Assembly: GCA_934631055.1 (NCBI GenBank)
Contig: CAKTXP010000023.1
Span: forward strand, 1 to 21,184
DNA: 21,184 nucleotides
DNA from: an uncultured Clostridia bacterium
Lineage (GTDB): Bacteria; Bacillota; Clostridia; Christensenellales; Aristaeellaceae
Direction of reading: 5' to 3'
Below the pieces are notes generated by a model. The model ran no database searches, had not been told where the DNA came from, and worked only from the letters and a program-made list of their open reading frames with translations. The position numbers were made by a program, and so were the translations under genes. This document shows positions 1-7,143 of the stretch, one piece after another (positions within the stretch are counted from its first letter, which is position 1; the number at the start of each line of letters is the position of its first letter).

Positions 1-26
1 GCGGTTTAAATCCACGTTTTGAACGC

Positions 27-59
27 AAAAAGGAGCCATCCCCTTTCGAGGATGACCCC
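27..59 (-). terminator. Intrinsic terminator after the exported flavoprotein gene
   Basis: On the minus strand a stem of about 10 bp (GGGGTCATCC with GGATGGCTCC, including wobble pairs) is followed by TTTTT. It lies 17 bases past the stop codon at 76-78 and fits a rho-independent terminator for that single-gene unit. Confidence 0.7.
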
Positions 60-75
60 TTTCTCATTCATTCGA

Positions 76-1746
76 TTACTCAGCCTGAGCCGCCTGAGCG
101 CCCGCGACCTTACCGAAGCAGACGGACTCGGAATATCCGCCAGCCTGCCAGGTCACTTCGCCAGCCGCATACAGACCCGGAACAACCGTGTCGTCCGCGT
201 TGAGAACCTGTGCGTTCTCGTTGCAGACCACGCCGCCCTTGGTCATGTGGTTCGCACCCTCAACACGGACGCCGTAATACGGGCCTTCCGCGTCCAGCGC
301 ACGCGCCGGCACAGCCGCGATCTGCGCGTTCTCCGTGCCGGCAGCCGCATCAGCGTTATACTGCTCGACAGAAGCCTTCAGACCTTCCGCGTCGATGCCC
401 AGCTTTTCAGCCAGCTCCTCAAGGGTCGCGCCCTCGGAGTAGTAGCCCAAGCCGACATGCTTACGGATACGGTAGAAGGAGTCATAGCCGGTCTTGTCGG
501 TGATGTAGTACGCCGCGCCGTTGGTCTGCTCCTGGATCATGGTGCCGCGATCCATGCCGGACTTATTCTCCAGCAGGGTGCCTTCCTTATTCGCCAGCAG
601 GTTCATATCCGCGCCGCCGGTCAGATCGCGATACGGAACGATGATGTTGGAGAAGAAGCTCATCTTGCCCATGTTCTCCATCTTGAAGCCGTTCTGCTCG
701 AAGATCTTCACGAAGTCGCCGGTCGTGCCCATCTGGTTGGAGGTGTTGAAGACCTCGTAGCCCGGCGCATACTCGGCGAGCAGCTCCTTGTTGGAGCAGA
801 AGCCGCCGGTCGCGATGATGGTGCTCTTGGCGTTGATGGTGTAGGTCTCATTATCGTTGTTGGTGACGACCACGCCCTTGCAGACGCCGTCCTCCATCAC
901 GATATCCATGCCCTTGGTGCCGGTGCGCACATCGACGCCCAGCTCGTTGGCAGCCTTTTCCAGGCCCGCCTGAATGACCTCGCCGGAATACTGGTTATCC
1001 TCCGCCATGTGGTTGGTGCCGCCGTAGTTGTAATTCAGCTCGACGCCCATCGCACGCAGCCACGCGTCAATGCCGTATTCCTCGTTCGCCCAGACCTGAA
1101 TGCGCTCGGCGGATTCGCCGTTGCTGCTCTTCTGCTCGATGAACTTGGCAAGGCCCGCTTCGCCGACCCACTCGTCGTTGCCGGCAGCCTTCTGCGCTTC
1201 GGTATTGATCATATCGAAGAAGTTCATGTCGAACTTGCCGTTGCCGCTGAGGATGTCCAGCTTCTCAACGAGGATGACGTTCACATCCGGGTTGGTCTGC
1301 TTGGCGCTGATCGCCGCCGCCAGACCCGCAGGGCCGCCGCCGACGATGACGATATCGCAGCTCTCCGCCGCGCGCTCGGTTGCCGGCTTTTCGGCGTTGG
1401 TGCGCTTGACTTCCGGCGCATCCATGCCAGCCTGCTTCATCGCGTCGGCAACAGCCGTCTTAACCGCGTAGGAAGAGAACGTCGCCGCGCTCACATTGTC
1501 CACGTCCGCGGTGTTCGCCGCAAGGATGCGGTCGCGGATGACCGGGAACGCACGGTCGATGACCACGTTCGTCTCGTGGTTGTCGCCCAGCGCAACGTCA
1601 GTGATGACGCCATTCTCGATGGTAACATTTACGTTCATCTCGCCATGATAGCCGCTGCCGGTCACGGTGTAGGTCTCAGCAAGCGCAACGCTGCCGGTCA
1701 TCATGACGGCAGCCGCCATCAGGCTGATGGCTTTCAATTTGTTCAT
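76..1746 (-). CDS. Exported FMN-binding / FAD-dependent reductase (flavocytochrome c-like)
   Basis: This 556-aa protein probably acts outside the membrane as a reductase of an unknown small molecule. Residues 1-23 form a signal peptide with a likely signal peptidase I site at ALA-E. Residues about 24-105 are an FMN-binding domain with SAATFS at 86-91, where Thr89 is the expected site for covalent FMN attachment by an ApbE-type flavinyltransferase. From residue 131 a FAD-binding domain follows, with the dinucleotide motif GGGPAGLAA at 136-144 and a C-terminal GLYAAGE at 524-530. The architecture matches secreted fumarate or urocanate reductase relatives. His500 sits where the family has its HTMGG histidine, but the usual NRLGGNA arginine motif is replaced by AGGYSES, so fumarate is unlikely to be the substrate. 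No heme-binding CxxCH motif is present. AGGAGG lies 7 bases before the ATG, and the gene has its own promoter and terminator. Confidence 0.85.
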   Translation of the reverse strand: MNKLKAISLMAAAVMMTGSVALAETYTVTGSGYHGEMNVNVTIENGVITDVALGDNHETNVVIDRAFPVIRDRILAANTADVDNVSAATFSSYAVKTAVADAMKQAGMDAPEVKRTNAEKPATERAAESCDIVIVGGGPAGLAAAISAKQTNPDVNVILVEKLDILSGNGKFDMNFFDMINTEAQKAAGNDEWVGEAGLAKFIEQKSSNGESAERIQVWANEEYGIDAWLRAMGVELNYNYGGTNHMAEDNQYSGEVIQAGLEKAANELGVDVRTGTKGMDIVMEDGVCKGVVVTNNDNETYTINAKSTIIATGGFCSNKELLAEYAPGYEVFNTSNQMGTTGDFVKIFEQNGFKMENMGKMSFFSNIIVPYRDLTGGADMNLLANKEGTLLENKSGMDRGTMIQEQTNGAAYYITDKTGYDSFYRIRKHVGLGYYSEGATLEELAEKLGIDAEGLKASVEQYNADAAAGTENAQIAAVPARALDAEGPYYGVRVEGANHMTKGGVVCNENAQVLNADDTVVPGLYAAGEVTWQAGGYSESVCFGKVAGAQAAQAE

Positions 1747-1813
1747 CTTTTTTCCTCCTGTTGTCAGCTTAGGAAGGCTTTTCGCAGAGCCGTTTTCCTA
1801 TCTGCTCGCAGGT

Positions 1814-1842
1814 ATTATATACAAGTCCATTCACAAAGTCAA
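1814..1842 (-). promoter_or_regulatory. Sigma-70-type promoter for the exported reductase
   Basis: On the minus strand TTGACT (1837-1842) and TATAAT (1814-1819) are separated by exactly 17 bases. The AGGAGG ribosome binding site of the reductase lies about 55 bases downstream. Confidence 0.8.
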
Positions 1843-1853
1843 GCTAAATTGTC

Positions 1854-1907
1854 CGTTATCCAATGTTAATTTGCCGTGTTCTTGACAAAATCTGGATCGT
1901 TATCCAG
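1854..1907. promoter_or_regulatory. Repeated CGTTATCCA elements upstream of the -35
   Basis: CGTTATCCA occurs at 1854-1862 and again at 1898-1906, 44 bases apart, about four helical turns. The second copy is part of the inverted repeat CTGGAT-CGTT-ATCCAG (1892-1907). Both lie just upstream of the reductase promoter, where an activator would bind. No regulator gene is adjacent, so this is a suggestion only. Confidence 0.3.
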
Positions 1908-1931
1908 TCGGTCAGTTTTTTTTCAAAACAT

Positions 1932-1976
1932 AAAACAGAGGCGCTTCCTCCTCTGTTTCAGGAGAAAACGCCTCTG
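1932..1976 (-). terminator. Intrinsic terminator of gdhA
   Basis: On the minus strand the arms CAGAGGCGTTTTCTCC and GGAGGAAGCGCCTCTG pair over 16 positions with two wobbles around a 9-base loop, followed by TTTT. The hairpin starts 28 bases after the gdhA stop codon. Confidence 0.85.
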
Positions 1977-2004
1977 CGCTTCAGATTTTCTTTAAAATAT
2001 CAGC

Positions 2005-3339
2005 TTAGACGACGCCCTGCGCTTCCATCGCGCCCGCGACCTTCAGGAAGCCCGCGATATTCGCGCCGACAACATAGTTGCCCGGCATTCCGTATTCCTT
2101 CGCCGCGCTGTCGATGTTGTTGAAGATGCCGACCATGATATCCTTCAGCTTGGCGTCCACCTCGTCGAACGTCCAGCTCAGGCGCATGGAGTTCTGGCTC
2201 ATTTCCAGCGCGCTGGTCGCAACGCCGCCCGCGTTCGCCGCCTTGCCCGGCGCAAAGAGTACGCCGTGATCCTGGAGATACTTCGTCGCCTCCAGCGTTG
2301 TCGGCATGTTCGCGCCCTCGGCGACTGCGATGCAGCCGTTTTCAACAAGCGCCTTCGCGTCCTCGATATGCAGCTCGTTCTGCGTCGCGCACGGCAGCGC
2401 TACGTCGCACTTGACGGTGAATACGCCGCGTCCCTCATGATACACCGCGCTCTTGCGGGCAGCGGCATATTCGGTCAGGCGTGCGCGGCGCACTTCCTTG
2501 ACGTCCTTGAGCAGCGCCACGTCGATGCCTTCCGGATCGTAGATCCAGCCGGTGGAGTCGGAAACCGTGACGACCTTCGCGCCGAGCTGCTCAGCCTTCT
2601 GCACGGCGTAGATGGCAACGTTGCCCGCGCCGGAGACCGCGACCGTCTTGCCCGCGATATCATGACCATTCGCGGCGAGCATCGCCTGCGTCAGGTAGAG
2701 CAGACCGTAGCCGGTCGCCTCGGTGCGCGCCAGAGAACCGCCGTAGGTCAAGCCCTTGCCGGTCAGCACACCCTCGTAGCGACCCGTCAGGCGCTTGTAC
2801 TGACCATACATATAGCCGATTTCCCGCGCGCCGGTTCCGATATCACCTGCCGGCACATCGACGTCCGCGCCGATATGACGGTACAGCTCGTTCATGAAGC
2901 TCTGGCAGAACGCCATGACCTCGCGGTCGCTCTTGCCCTTCGGGTCGAAGTCGCTGCCGCCCTTGCCTCCGCCGATGGGCAGACCGGTCAGGGAGTTCTT
3001 GAAGATCTGCTCGAAGCCGAGGAACTTGATGATGCCCAGGTTAACGCTCGGATGCAGGCGCAGACCGCCCTTGTACGGACCGATAGCGCTGGAGAACTGC
3101 ACGCGGAACGCGTTGTTCACCTGCACCTGCCCCTTGTCATCCACCCACGGCACGCGGAAGAGGATCTGGCGCTCCGGCATGGTCAGGCGCTCAAGCAGCG
3201 CTTCTTTGCGATATTTTTCCTCATTGCGCTCGATTGCCGGACGCAGAGAGTCAAACACTTCGCGGACAGCCTGATGGAATTCCGGCTGGCTGGGATTCTC
3301 GCGCACAACGCGCTCATAGACCTCGTCAACGTAAGACAT
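2005..3339 (-). CDS. gdhA: NADP-type glutamate dehydrogenase
   Basis: This cytosolic enzyme interconverts 2-oxoglutarate plus ammonia and glutamate, and in anaerobes usually works toward assimilation. The 444-aa length is normal for the hexameric bacterial family. The N-terminal dimerisation and substrate domain contains KGGLR (Lys90), the motif GFEQIFKNSL with Lys114, and GGGKGG with the catalytic Lys126. The Rossmann half has the nucleotide motif SGAGNVA at 236-242 and VSDSTGW near 259-265. The serine in VSDS, rather than an acidic residue, fits NADP preference; this is inference from family patterns. The start at 3339 is supported by an AAGGGGG ribosome binding site 9 bases upstream and by the typical YVDEVYERV opening. 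It is a single-gene unit with its own promoter and terminator. Confidence 0.95.
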   Translation of the reverse strand: MSYVDEVYERVVRENPSQPEFHQAVREVFDSLRPAIERNEEKYRKEALLERLTMPERQILFRVPWVDDKGQVQVNNAFRVQFSSAIGPYKGGLRLHPSVNLGIIKFLGFEQIFKNSLTGLPIGGGKGGSDFDPKGKSDREVMAFCQSFMNELYRHIGADVDVPAGDIGTGAREIGYMYGQYKRLTGRYEGVLTGKGLTYGGSLARTEATGYGLLYLTQAMLAANGHDIAGKTVAVSGAGNVAIYAVQKAEQLGAKVVTVSDSTGWIYDPEGIDVALLKDVKEVRRARLTEYAAARKSAVYHEGRGVFTVKCDVALPCATQNELHIEDAKALVENGCIAVAEGANMPTTLEATKYLQDHGVLFAPGKAANAGGVATSALEMSQNSMRLSWTFDEVDAKLKDIMVGIFNNIDSAAKEYGMPGNYVVGANIAGFLKVAGAMEAQGVV

Positions 3340-3405
3340 GAATAGGAGCCCCCTTCATAATATGCTTTCCGAATGGAAAAACATGACTTTCTTTTCAGCC
3401 CCTTC

Positions 3406-3434
3406 ATTATACGCAGGTCTCCCTATTTTCGCAA
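3406..3434 (-). promoter_or_regulatory. Sigma-70-type promoter of gdhA
   Basis: On the minus strand TTGCGA (3429-3434) and TATAAT (3406-3411) are 17 bases apart. The leader to the gdhA ATG is about 60 bases, and I see no attenuator or riboswitch in it. Confidence 0.8.
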
Positions 3435-3583
3435 GTGTTTTTGATAAATTTTTCGTTTTTCTTTCGTTTTTTGTCGAAAACTCACTCAATTTGCAGATTT
3501 ATGAATTTATCAAGCCGAACTTTGCATATTGGAACTTCCTGCTTTCCCTTTTTAAGGAGAGAAAAACGTGTAAGCGGCGTAAG
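3435..3583. other. AT-rich intergenic stretch without a recognisable feature
   Basis: Between the gdhA promoter and the repeat-type terminator after gatB the sequence is clearly more AT-rich than its surroundings, with runs of T. I see no coding region with a ribosome binding site and no RNA structure. It may act as an UP-element-like region for gdhA, but nothing proves this. Confidence 0.4.
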
Positions 3584-3671
3584 AAAAAGCAGCCCTCTCC
3601 GTCCGCCTCCGGCAGACACCTCCCCCTTTAGGAGAGCTGTCAGCGAAGCTGACTGAGAGGGCCGTTTTTTT
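3584..3671. terminator. Bidirectional terminator / interspersed palindromic repeat after gatB
   Basis: The outer arms GCCCTCTC (3592-3599) and GAGAGGGC (3655-3662) enclose two inner hairpins, GTCAGC-TTC-GCTGAC and GTCCGCC-TCC-GGCAGAC, plus a CTCCTAAAGGGGGAG element. The plus strand continues into seven T and the minus strand into five T, so it can stop transcription in both directions. It begins at the gatB stop codon. From general knowledge, very similar CCCTCTC...GAGAGGG repeats are scattered in genomes of gut Clostridia, so this is probably also a dispersed repeat unit. Confidence 0.75.
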
Positions 3672-5103
3672 ATGAATTCAATATCTTTCTCAGCATCTCA
3701 TTGATCTTTTTCGGATCAGCTTTGCCCTTGAGCGCTTTCATCGCCTGCCCGACGAGGAAGCCAAAGACCTTCTGATTGCCCGCGCGGTATTCCGCGACGT
3801 CCTTTTCGCACTGGACAAGCACGTCGGCGAGGATCTGCTCGTAAGCAGAATCGTCGCTGACCATCTCCAGCCCATGCGCCTTGATGTAGCCTTCGATATC
3901 CGCCCCGCCGTCGAACGCGTAGGCAAAGACCTCTCTTGCGCTCTGACGGCTGAGCCTGCCTGCGGAAACGGCGGCGACGACAGCGCCCAGCGCCTGCCCG
4001 CTCAGCTCCAGGTTTTCGGCAGATACGCCTTTTTCCTTCATCATCGCCATCGTTTCGCCCATGATCCAGTTGGAAACTTCTTTCGGCTTTCCGCATGCCG
4101 CGGCCGCCTGCTCAAACAGGTCGGCGATAGGCTTTTCTTCCGTCAGGATGCGCGCGTCGTATTCCGGCAGACCAAACTCGCTCTGATACCGTGCGGCCTT
4201 CGCTTCCGCCAATTCCGGCTGACGCGCGCGCACGGCGTCGATGAACCCCTGAGAGATCTCAATCGGCGGCAGATCCGGCTCCGGAAAATAGCGGTAGTCC
4301 TGCGCGTTCTCCTTGGAGCGCATCGCGAACGACGCGCCCTTGTTGTCGTCCCAGCGGCGGGTCTGCTGCTGCACTTTTCCGCCGTCCTCGATGAGTTCGA
4401 CCTGGCGGCGGTATTCGCCTGCGATGGCGCGCGAAATCGCCTTGAAGCTGTTGATGTTCTTCATCTCCGTGCGCGTGCCGAACTCCTTCTGCCCGACGGG
4501 GCGGACGGAGAGGTTGACGTCCGCGCGCATGGAGCCTTCCTGCATCTTGCAGTCCGACACACCGAGATATTGCAGCGTCTGGCGCAGTTTGGTCAGATAG
4601 GCGATGACTTCCTCCGCCGAGCGCATGTCCGGTTCGGAAACGATCTCCAGCAGCGGCACGCCGCAGCGGTTGTAATCGACCATCGTCTGATCGAGCCATG
4701 GATCGTGCATCAGTTTGCCCGCGTCCTCTTCCATGTGGATCTCATGGATGCCGACGGACTTCTCCCCCGCCGCCGTTACGATATCGACATGACCGTTTCG
4801 GCAGATCGGCAGATACAGCTGGCTGATCTGATACGCCTTGGGCAGGTCGGGATAAAAGTAGTTCTTTCGGTCGAACTTGTTGTATCGGGTGATCTCGCAG
4901 TTCGTCGCCAAGCCTGCCGCGACCGCAAACTCGACAACCTTGCGGTTGGCGACCGGAAGCGTGCCGGGCATGCCCGTGCAGACCGGACAGGTATGCGTAT
5001 TCGGCGCGCCGCCGAACTGCGTCGTGCAGCCGCAGAATATCTTGGTCTTTGTCGCCAGTTCGACGTGAACCTCAAGACCGATGACCATTTCATACGTTGC
5101 CAT
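3670..5103 (-). CDS. gatB: Asp-tRNA(Asn)/Glu-tRNA(Gln) amidotransferase subunit B
   Basis: GatB is the kinase and tRNA-binding subunit of GatCAB. It activates the side chain of mischarged Asp-tRNA-Asn or Glu-tRNA-Gln with ATP and accepts the ammonia made by GatA. The length of 477 aa is standard. The N-terminal cradle domain opens with VIGLEVHVEL and carries four zinc-ligand cysteines, Cys24, Cys26, Cys39 and Cys42, in FCGC and CPVC pairs. The DRKNYFYPDLPK signature follows, then the helical and YqeY-like tail ending in INEMLRKIL. The ATG is 3 bases after the gatA stop, and its ribosome binding site GAAGGAGG lies inside the end of gatA, so the two are translationally linked. It is the last gene of the operon and its stop codon overlaps the terminator repeat. 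Confidence 0.97.
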   Translation of the reverse strand: MATYEMVIGLEVHVELATKTKIFCGCTTQFGGAPNTHTCPVCTGMPGTLPVANRKVVEFAVAAGLATNCEITRYNKFDRKNYFYPDLPKAYQISQLYLPICRNGHVDIVTAAGEKSVGIHEIHMEEDAGKLMHDPWLDQTMVDYNRCGVPLLEIVSEPDMRSAEEVIAYLTKLRQTLQYLGVSDCKMQEGSMRADVNLSVRPVGQKEFGTRTEMKNINSFKAISRAIAGEYRRQVELIEDGGKVQQQTRRWDDNKGASFAMRSKENAQDYRYFPEPDLPPIEISQGFIDAVRARQPELAEAKAARYQSEFGLPEYDARILTEEKPIADLFEQAAAACGKPKEVSNWIMGETMAMMKEKGVSAENLELSGQALGAVVAAVSAGRLSRQSAREVFAYAFDGGADIEGYIKAHGLEMVSDDSAYEQILADVLVQCEKDVAEYRAGNQKVFGFLVGQAMKALKGKADPKKINEMLRKILNS

Positions 5104-5106
5104 GGC

Positions 5107-6564
5107 TCAATCCTCCTTCGGGCGGCTGCGGTGGAATCCCGTCCGCGTCTGATAGGCATATGCCGCGTCAAAAAGCTGCTGCTCGCCGAACGCCCTGCCG
5201 ATCATCTGCGCGCCGACCGGCATGCCCGCCCGATCGAATCCGCACGGCACGACCATGCCCGGCAGCCCCGCCATGTTGACCGATACCGTATAGATGTCGC
5301 CCAGATACATCTGGATAGGGTCGTCCGCGTGTTCGCCCAGCGGATACGCCGTCGTCGGCGCGGCGGGCGTCAGCAGGATATCCGCCTGTTCAAAGCAGGC
5401 GTCAAACGCCTTCTTGATGAGCGCCTTCACCTGAAGCGCCTTGTTGTAGTACGCGTCGTAATAACCCGACGACAGCGCAAACGCGCCCAGCATGATGCGC
5501 CGTTTGACCTCCGCGCCAAAGCCTTCGCTCCGCGCCGTCAGATACAGGTCGTGCAGATCCTCATATTCTTTCGGGCGGAAGCCGTACTTCACGCCGTCAT
5601 AGCGGGACAGGTTGCTGCTCGCTTCCGCGCACGCCAGAACGTAATACGCCGGTATCGCGTAGTCGAGCATCGGCATATCCACAGGCACGAGTACCGCGCC
5701 CATCTCTTCCAGAACATGCGCTGCATCCATCACCCGCTGGCGCACGTCCTCCGCCAATCCTTCGCCGAAATACGCCTGCGGAATGCCGACCCGCAGCCCA
5801 TCCAGACGCGTCTTATCCGGCATCGTCGGCGCGGGCATGTCAACGCTCGTCGCGTCCATTTCGTCTTTGCCCATCAGCACGGCAGTCACGGCGGCGGCAT
5901 CCCGCGCGTCGATGGTCAGCGGACCAATCTGATCCAGCGACGACGCATACGCCAGCAGCCCATAGCGGGAGACCGCGCCATACGTCGGCTTGATGCCCGT
6001 CACGCCGCAGAACGACGCCGGCTGGCGGATGGAGCCGCCCGTATCGCTGCCCAGCGCATAAAAGACCTCGCGCGCGGCGACCGCCGCCGCCGAACCGCCG
6101 GAAGAGCCGCCCGGCACGCGCGTCGGATCCCACGGGTTGCGCGTCACGCCGAAATAGGAAGATTCCGTCGTCGAGCCCATCGCGAACTCGTCCATATTCG
6201 TCTTGCCCAGACAGACCGCGCCGATGGCGTCAAGCTTCTGCACGACGGTCGCATCGAATACCGGCACATAGTTTTCCAGCATTTTGGAAGAACAGGTCGT
6301 GCGCACGCCTTTCGTCGAGATTAAATCTTTAACTGCCATCGGCACGCCCGCAAGCGGATGCTTGAGTTCGCCGGACGCAATCTTTTTCTGCACCTCTTCC
6401 GCGCGGGCGATCGCCGCTTCCGGCGTCACCGTCACGAACGCATGCACGACCGGCTCAAGCTTCTCGATGCGCTCAAGGCATGCCCTCGCCGCTTCGACTG
6501 CGCTGATCTCGCCCGCCTGTATCTTTGCGCCCAGCTCAAGGGCGGTATAATCAAACAGCTCCAT
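5107..6564 (-). CDS. gatA: Asp-tRNA(Asn)/Glu-tRNA(Gln) amidotransferase subunit A
   Basis: GatA is the amidase-family glutaminase of GatCAB and supplies ammonia through a channel to GatB. The chosen start, ATG at 6564, gives 485 aa and is preceded by GGAGTAAGGAGG at good spacing; an in-frame ATG 11 codons earlier lies inside gatC and has no such site. With this numbering the Ser-cisSer-Lys triad falls at Lys79 (AVKD), Ser154 (PGGSSGGS) and Ser178 (DTGGSIRQPA), the positions known from Staphylococcus GatA. The amidase signature is complete. It follows gatC with a 10-base gap and precedes gatB with a 3-base gap. Confidence 0.97.
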   Translation of the reverse strand: MELFDYTALELGAKIQAGEISAVEAARACLERIEKLEPVVHAFVTVTPEAAIARAEEVQKKIASGELKHPLAGVPMAVKDLISTKGVRTTCSSKMLENYVPVFDATVVQKLDAIGAVCLGKTNMDEFAMGSTTESSYFGVTRNPWDPTRVPGGSSGGSAAAVAAREVFYALGSDTGGSIRQPASFCGVTGIKPTYGAVSRYGLLAYASSLDQIGPLTIDARDAAAVTAVLMGKDEMDATSVDMPAPTMPDKTRLDGLRVGIPQAYFGEGLAEDVRQRVMDAAHVLEEMGAVLVPVDMPMLDYAIPAYYVLACAEASSNLSRYDGVKYGFRPKEYEDLHDLYLTARSEGFGAEVKRRIMLGAFALSSGYYDAYYNKALQVKALIKKAFDACFEQADILLTPAAPTTAYPLGEHADDPIQMYLGDIYTVSVNMAGLPGMVVPCGFDRAGMPVGAQMIGRAFGEQQLFDAAYAYQTRTGFHRSRPKED

Positions 6565-6574
6565 GTTTTCCTCC

Positions 6575-6862
6575 TTACTCCACCGTCTTGGGTACAAGGA
6601 AGCAGCCGTCTTTGACGGCGGGCGCGTTTTCCAAAATCAGCTCGCGCTCCATGCTCGGCTTCACTTCGTCCTCGCGGAATACGTTGACGACCGGAAACGC
6701 GTGGCTCATCGGCTCGACGCCCGTCGTATCCAGCTCGGAGAGCTTATCCACATAGCCGATCATCCGCGCAAGGTCGGACGCCGCCTGCGCGCGCTGCGCG
6801 TCGTCGATCTTCAAGTGCGCCAGCTCGGCGACATACGAAACGAGTTTATCGTTGATTTCCAT
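6575..6862 (-). CDS. gatC: Asp-tRNA(Asn)/Glu-tRNA(Gln) amidotransferase subunit C
   Basis: GatC is the small structural subunit that wraps around the GatA-GatB interface. From the ATG at 6862 it has 95 aa, the usual size, beginning MEINDKLVSYVAELAHL and ending in LVPKTVE, typical for the family. AAAGGA lies 8 bases upstream. The frame stays open for 73 more codons upstream, but that stretch runs through an intergenic hairpin repeat and is not protein-like, so I reject the longer form. It is separated from aspS by 281 bases filled with the repeat. Confidence 0.95.
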   Translation of the reverse strand: MEINDKLVSYVAELAHLKIDDAQRAQAASDLARMIGYVDKLSELDTTGVEPMSHAFPVVNVFREDEVKPSMERELILENAPAVKDGCFLVPKTVE

Positions 6863-6877
6863 ATTCTTGTCCTTTCC

Positions 6878-7143
6878 GGGAACGATGGGCTGCCGCCCAT
6901 ACCCGCTTGGGGACATTGTCCCCAAACCCCTTCTTCGCTTCGCGGCGGTTTTAATATCGTTTTCTTCAGCTATCGCTTCGCGATAGCGTAGTGGAAAATC
7001 CAAGAACCTCAGGTTCTTGGTGGGATTGGAATCACGCGCCCGCTGTGCGGGATTCAGCGTGATGGAAATCGGAAATCGCAAGAAACGCTTGAGTTTCTAT
7101 GCGAGTTTCCCGGATGTTTGGGGCAAAGCCCCAAGCGTTCCCC
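6878..7143 (-). repeat. Composite hairpin repeat, long copy, between aspS and gatC
   Basis: Read on the minus strand, this fills the aspS-gatC gap. Modules in order are: GGGGAACGCTTGGGG with TTGGGGC-TTT-GCCCCAA; a copy-specific insert of about 110 bases; CCAAGAAC-CTGAG-GTTCTTGG (7000-7020); GCTATCGC-GAA-GCGATAGC (6969-6987); a CCGCCGCGAAGCG element; GGGGTTTGGGGACA...TCCCC; and TGGGCGGCAGCCCA just before the gatC ribosome binding site. The same module order occurs at 14673-14854 in sense before pyrF, and the first half recurs inverted at 11896-11984. Confidence 0.8.

Noticed and set aside
76..1746. Annotation as fumarate reductase flavoprotein
   Set aside because: The arginine-containing NRLGGNA motif and a heme domain are absent, so a specific substrate name is not justified.
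19..1869. Plus-strand open frame of 616 codons opposite the exported reductase
   Set aside because: It is antisense to a gene with signal peptide, promoter and terminator, and its composition is not protein-like. The same applies to long antisense frames at 2266-3345, 7099-8283, 11697-13013, 12880-14511, 15184-16176, 16287-16952 and 19354-20157.
3874..6324. Very long plus-strand open frame (816 codons) opposite gatB and gatA
   Set aside because: It is antisense to two genes with complete catalytic motifs, is rich in Arg, Ala, His and Val, and has no ribosome binding site. It arises from GC-rich codon use on the other strand.
6863..7081. N-terminal extension of gatC by 73 codons
   Set aside because: It runs through the hairpin repeat, and the same repeat before pyrF is read in a different frame relative to that gene. 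The proper ribosome binding site and family start are at 6862.
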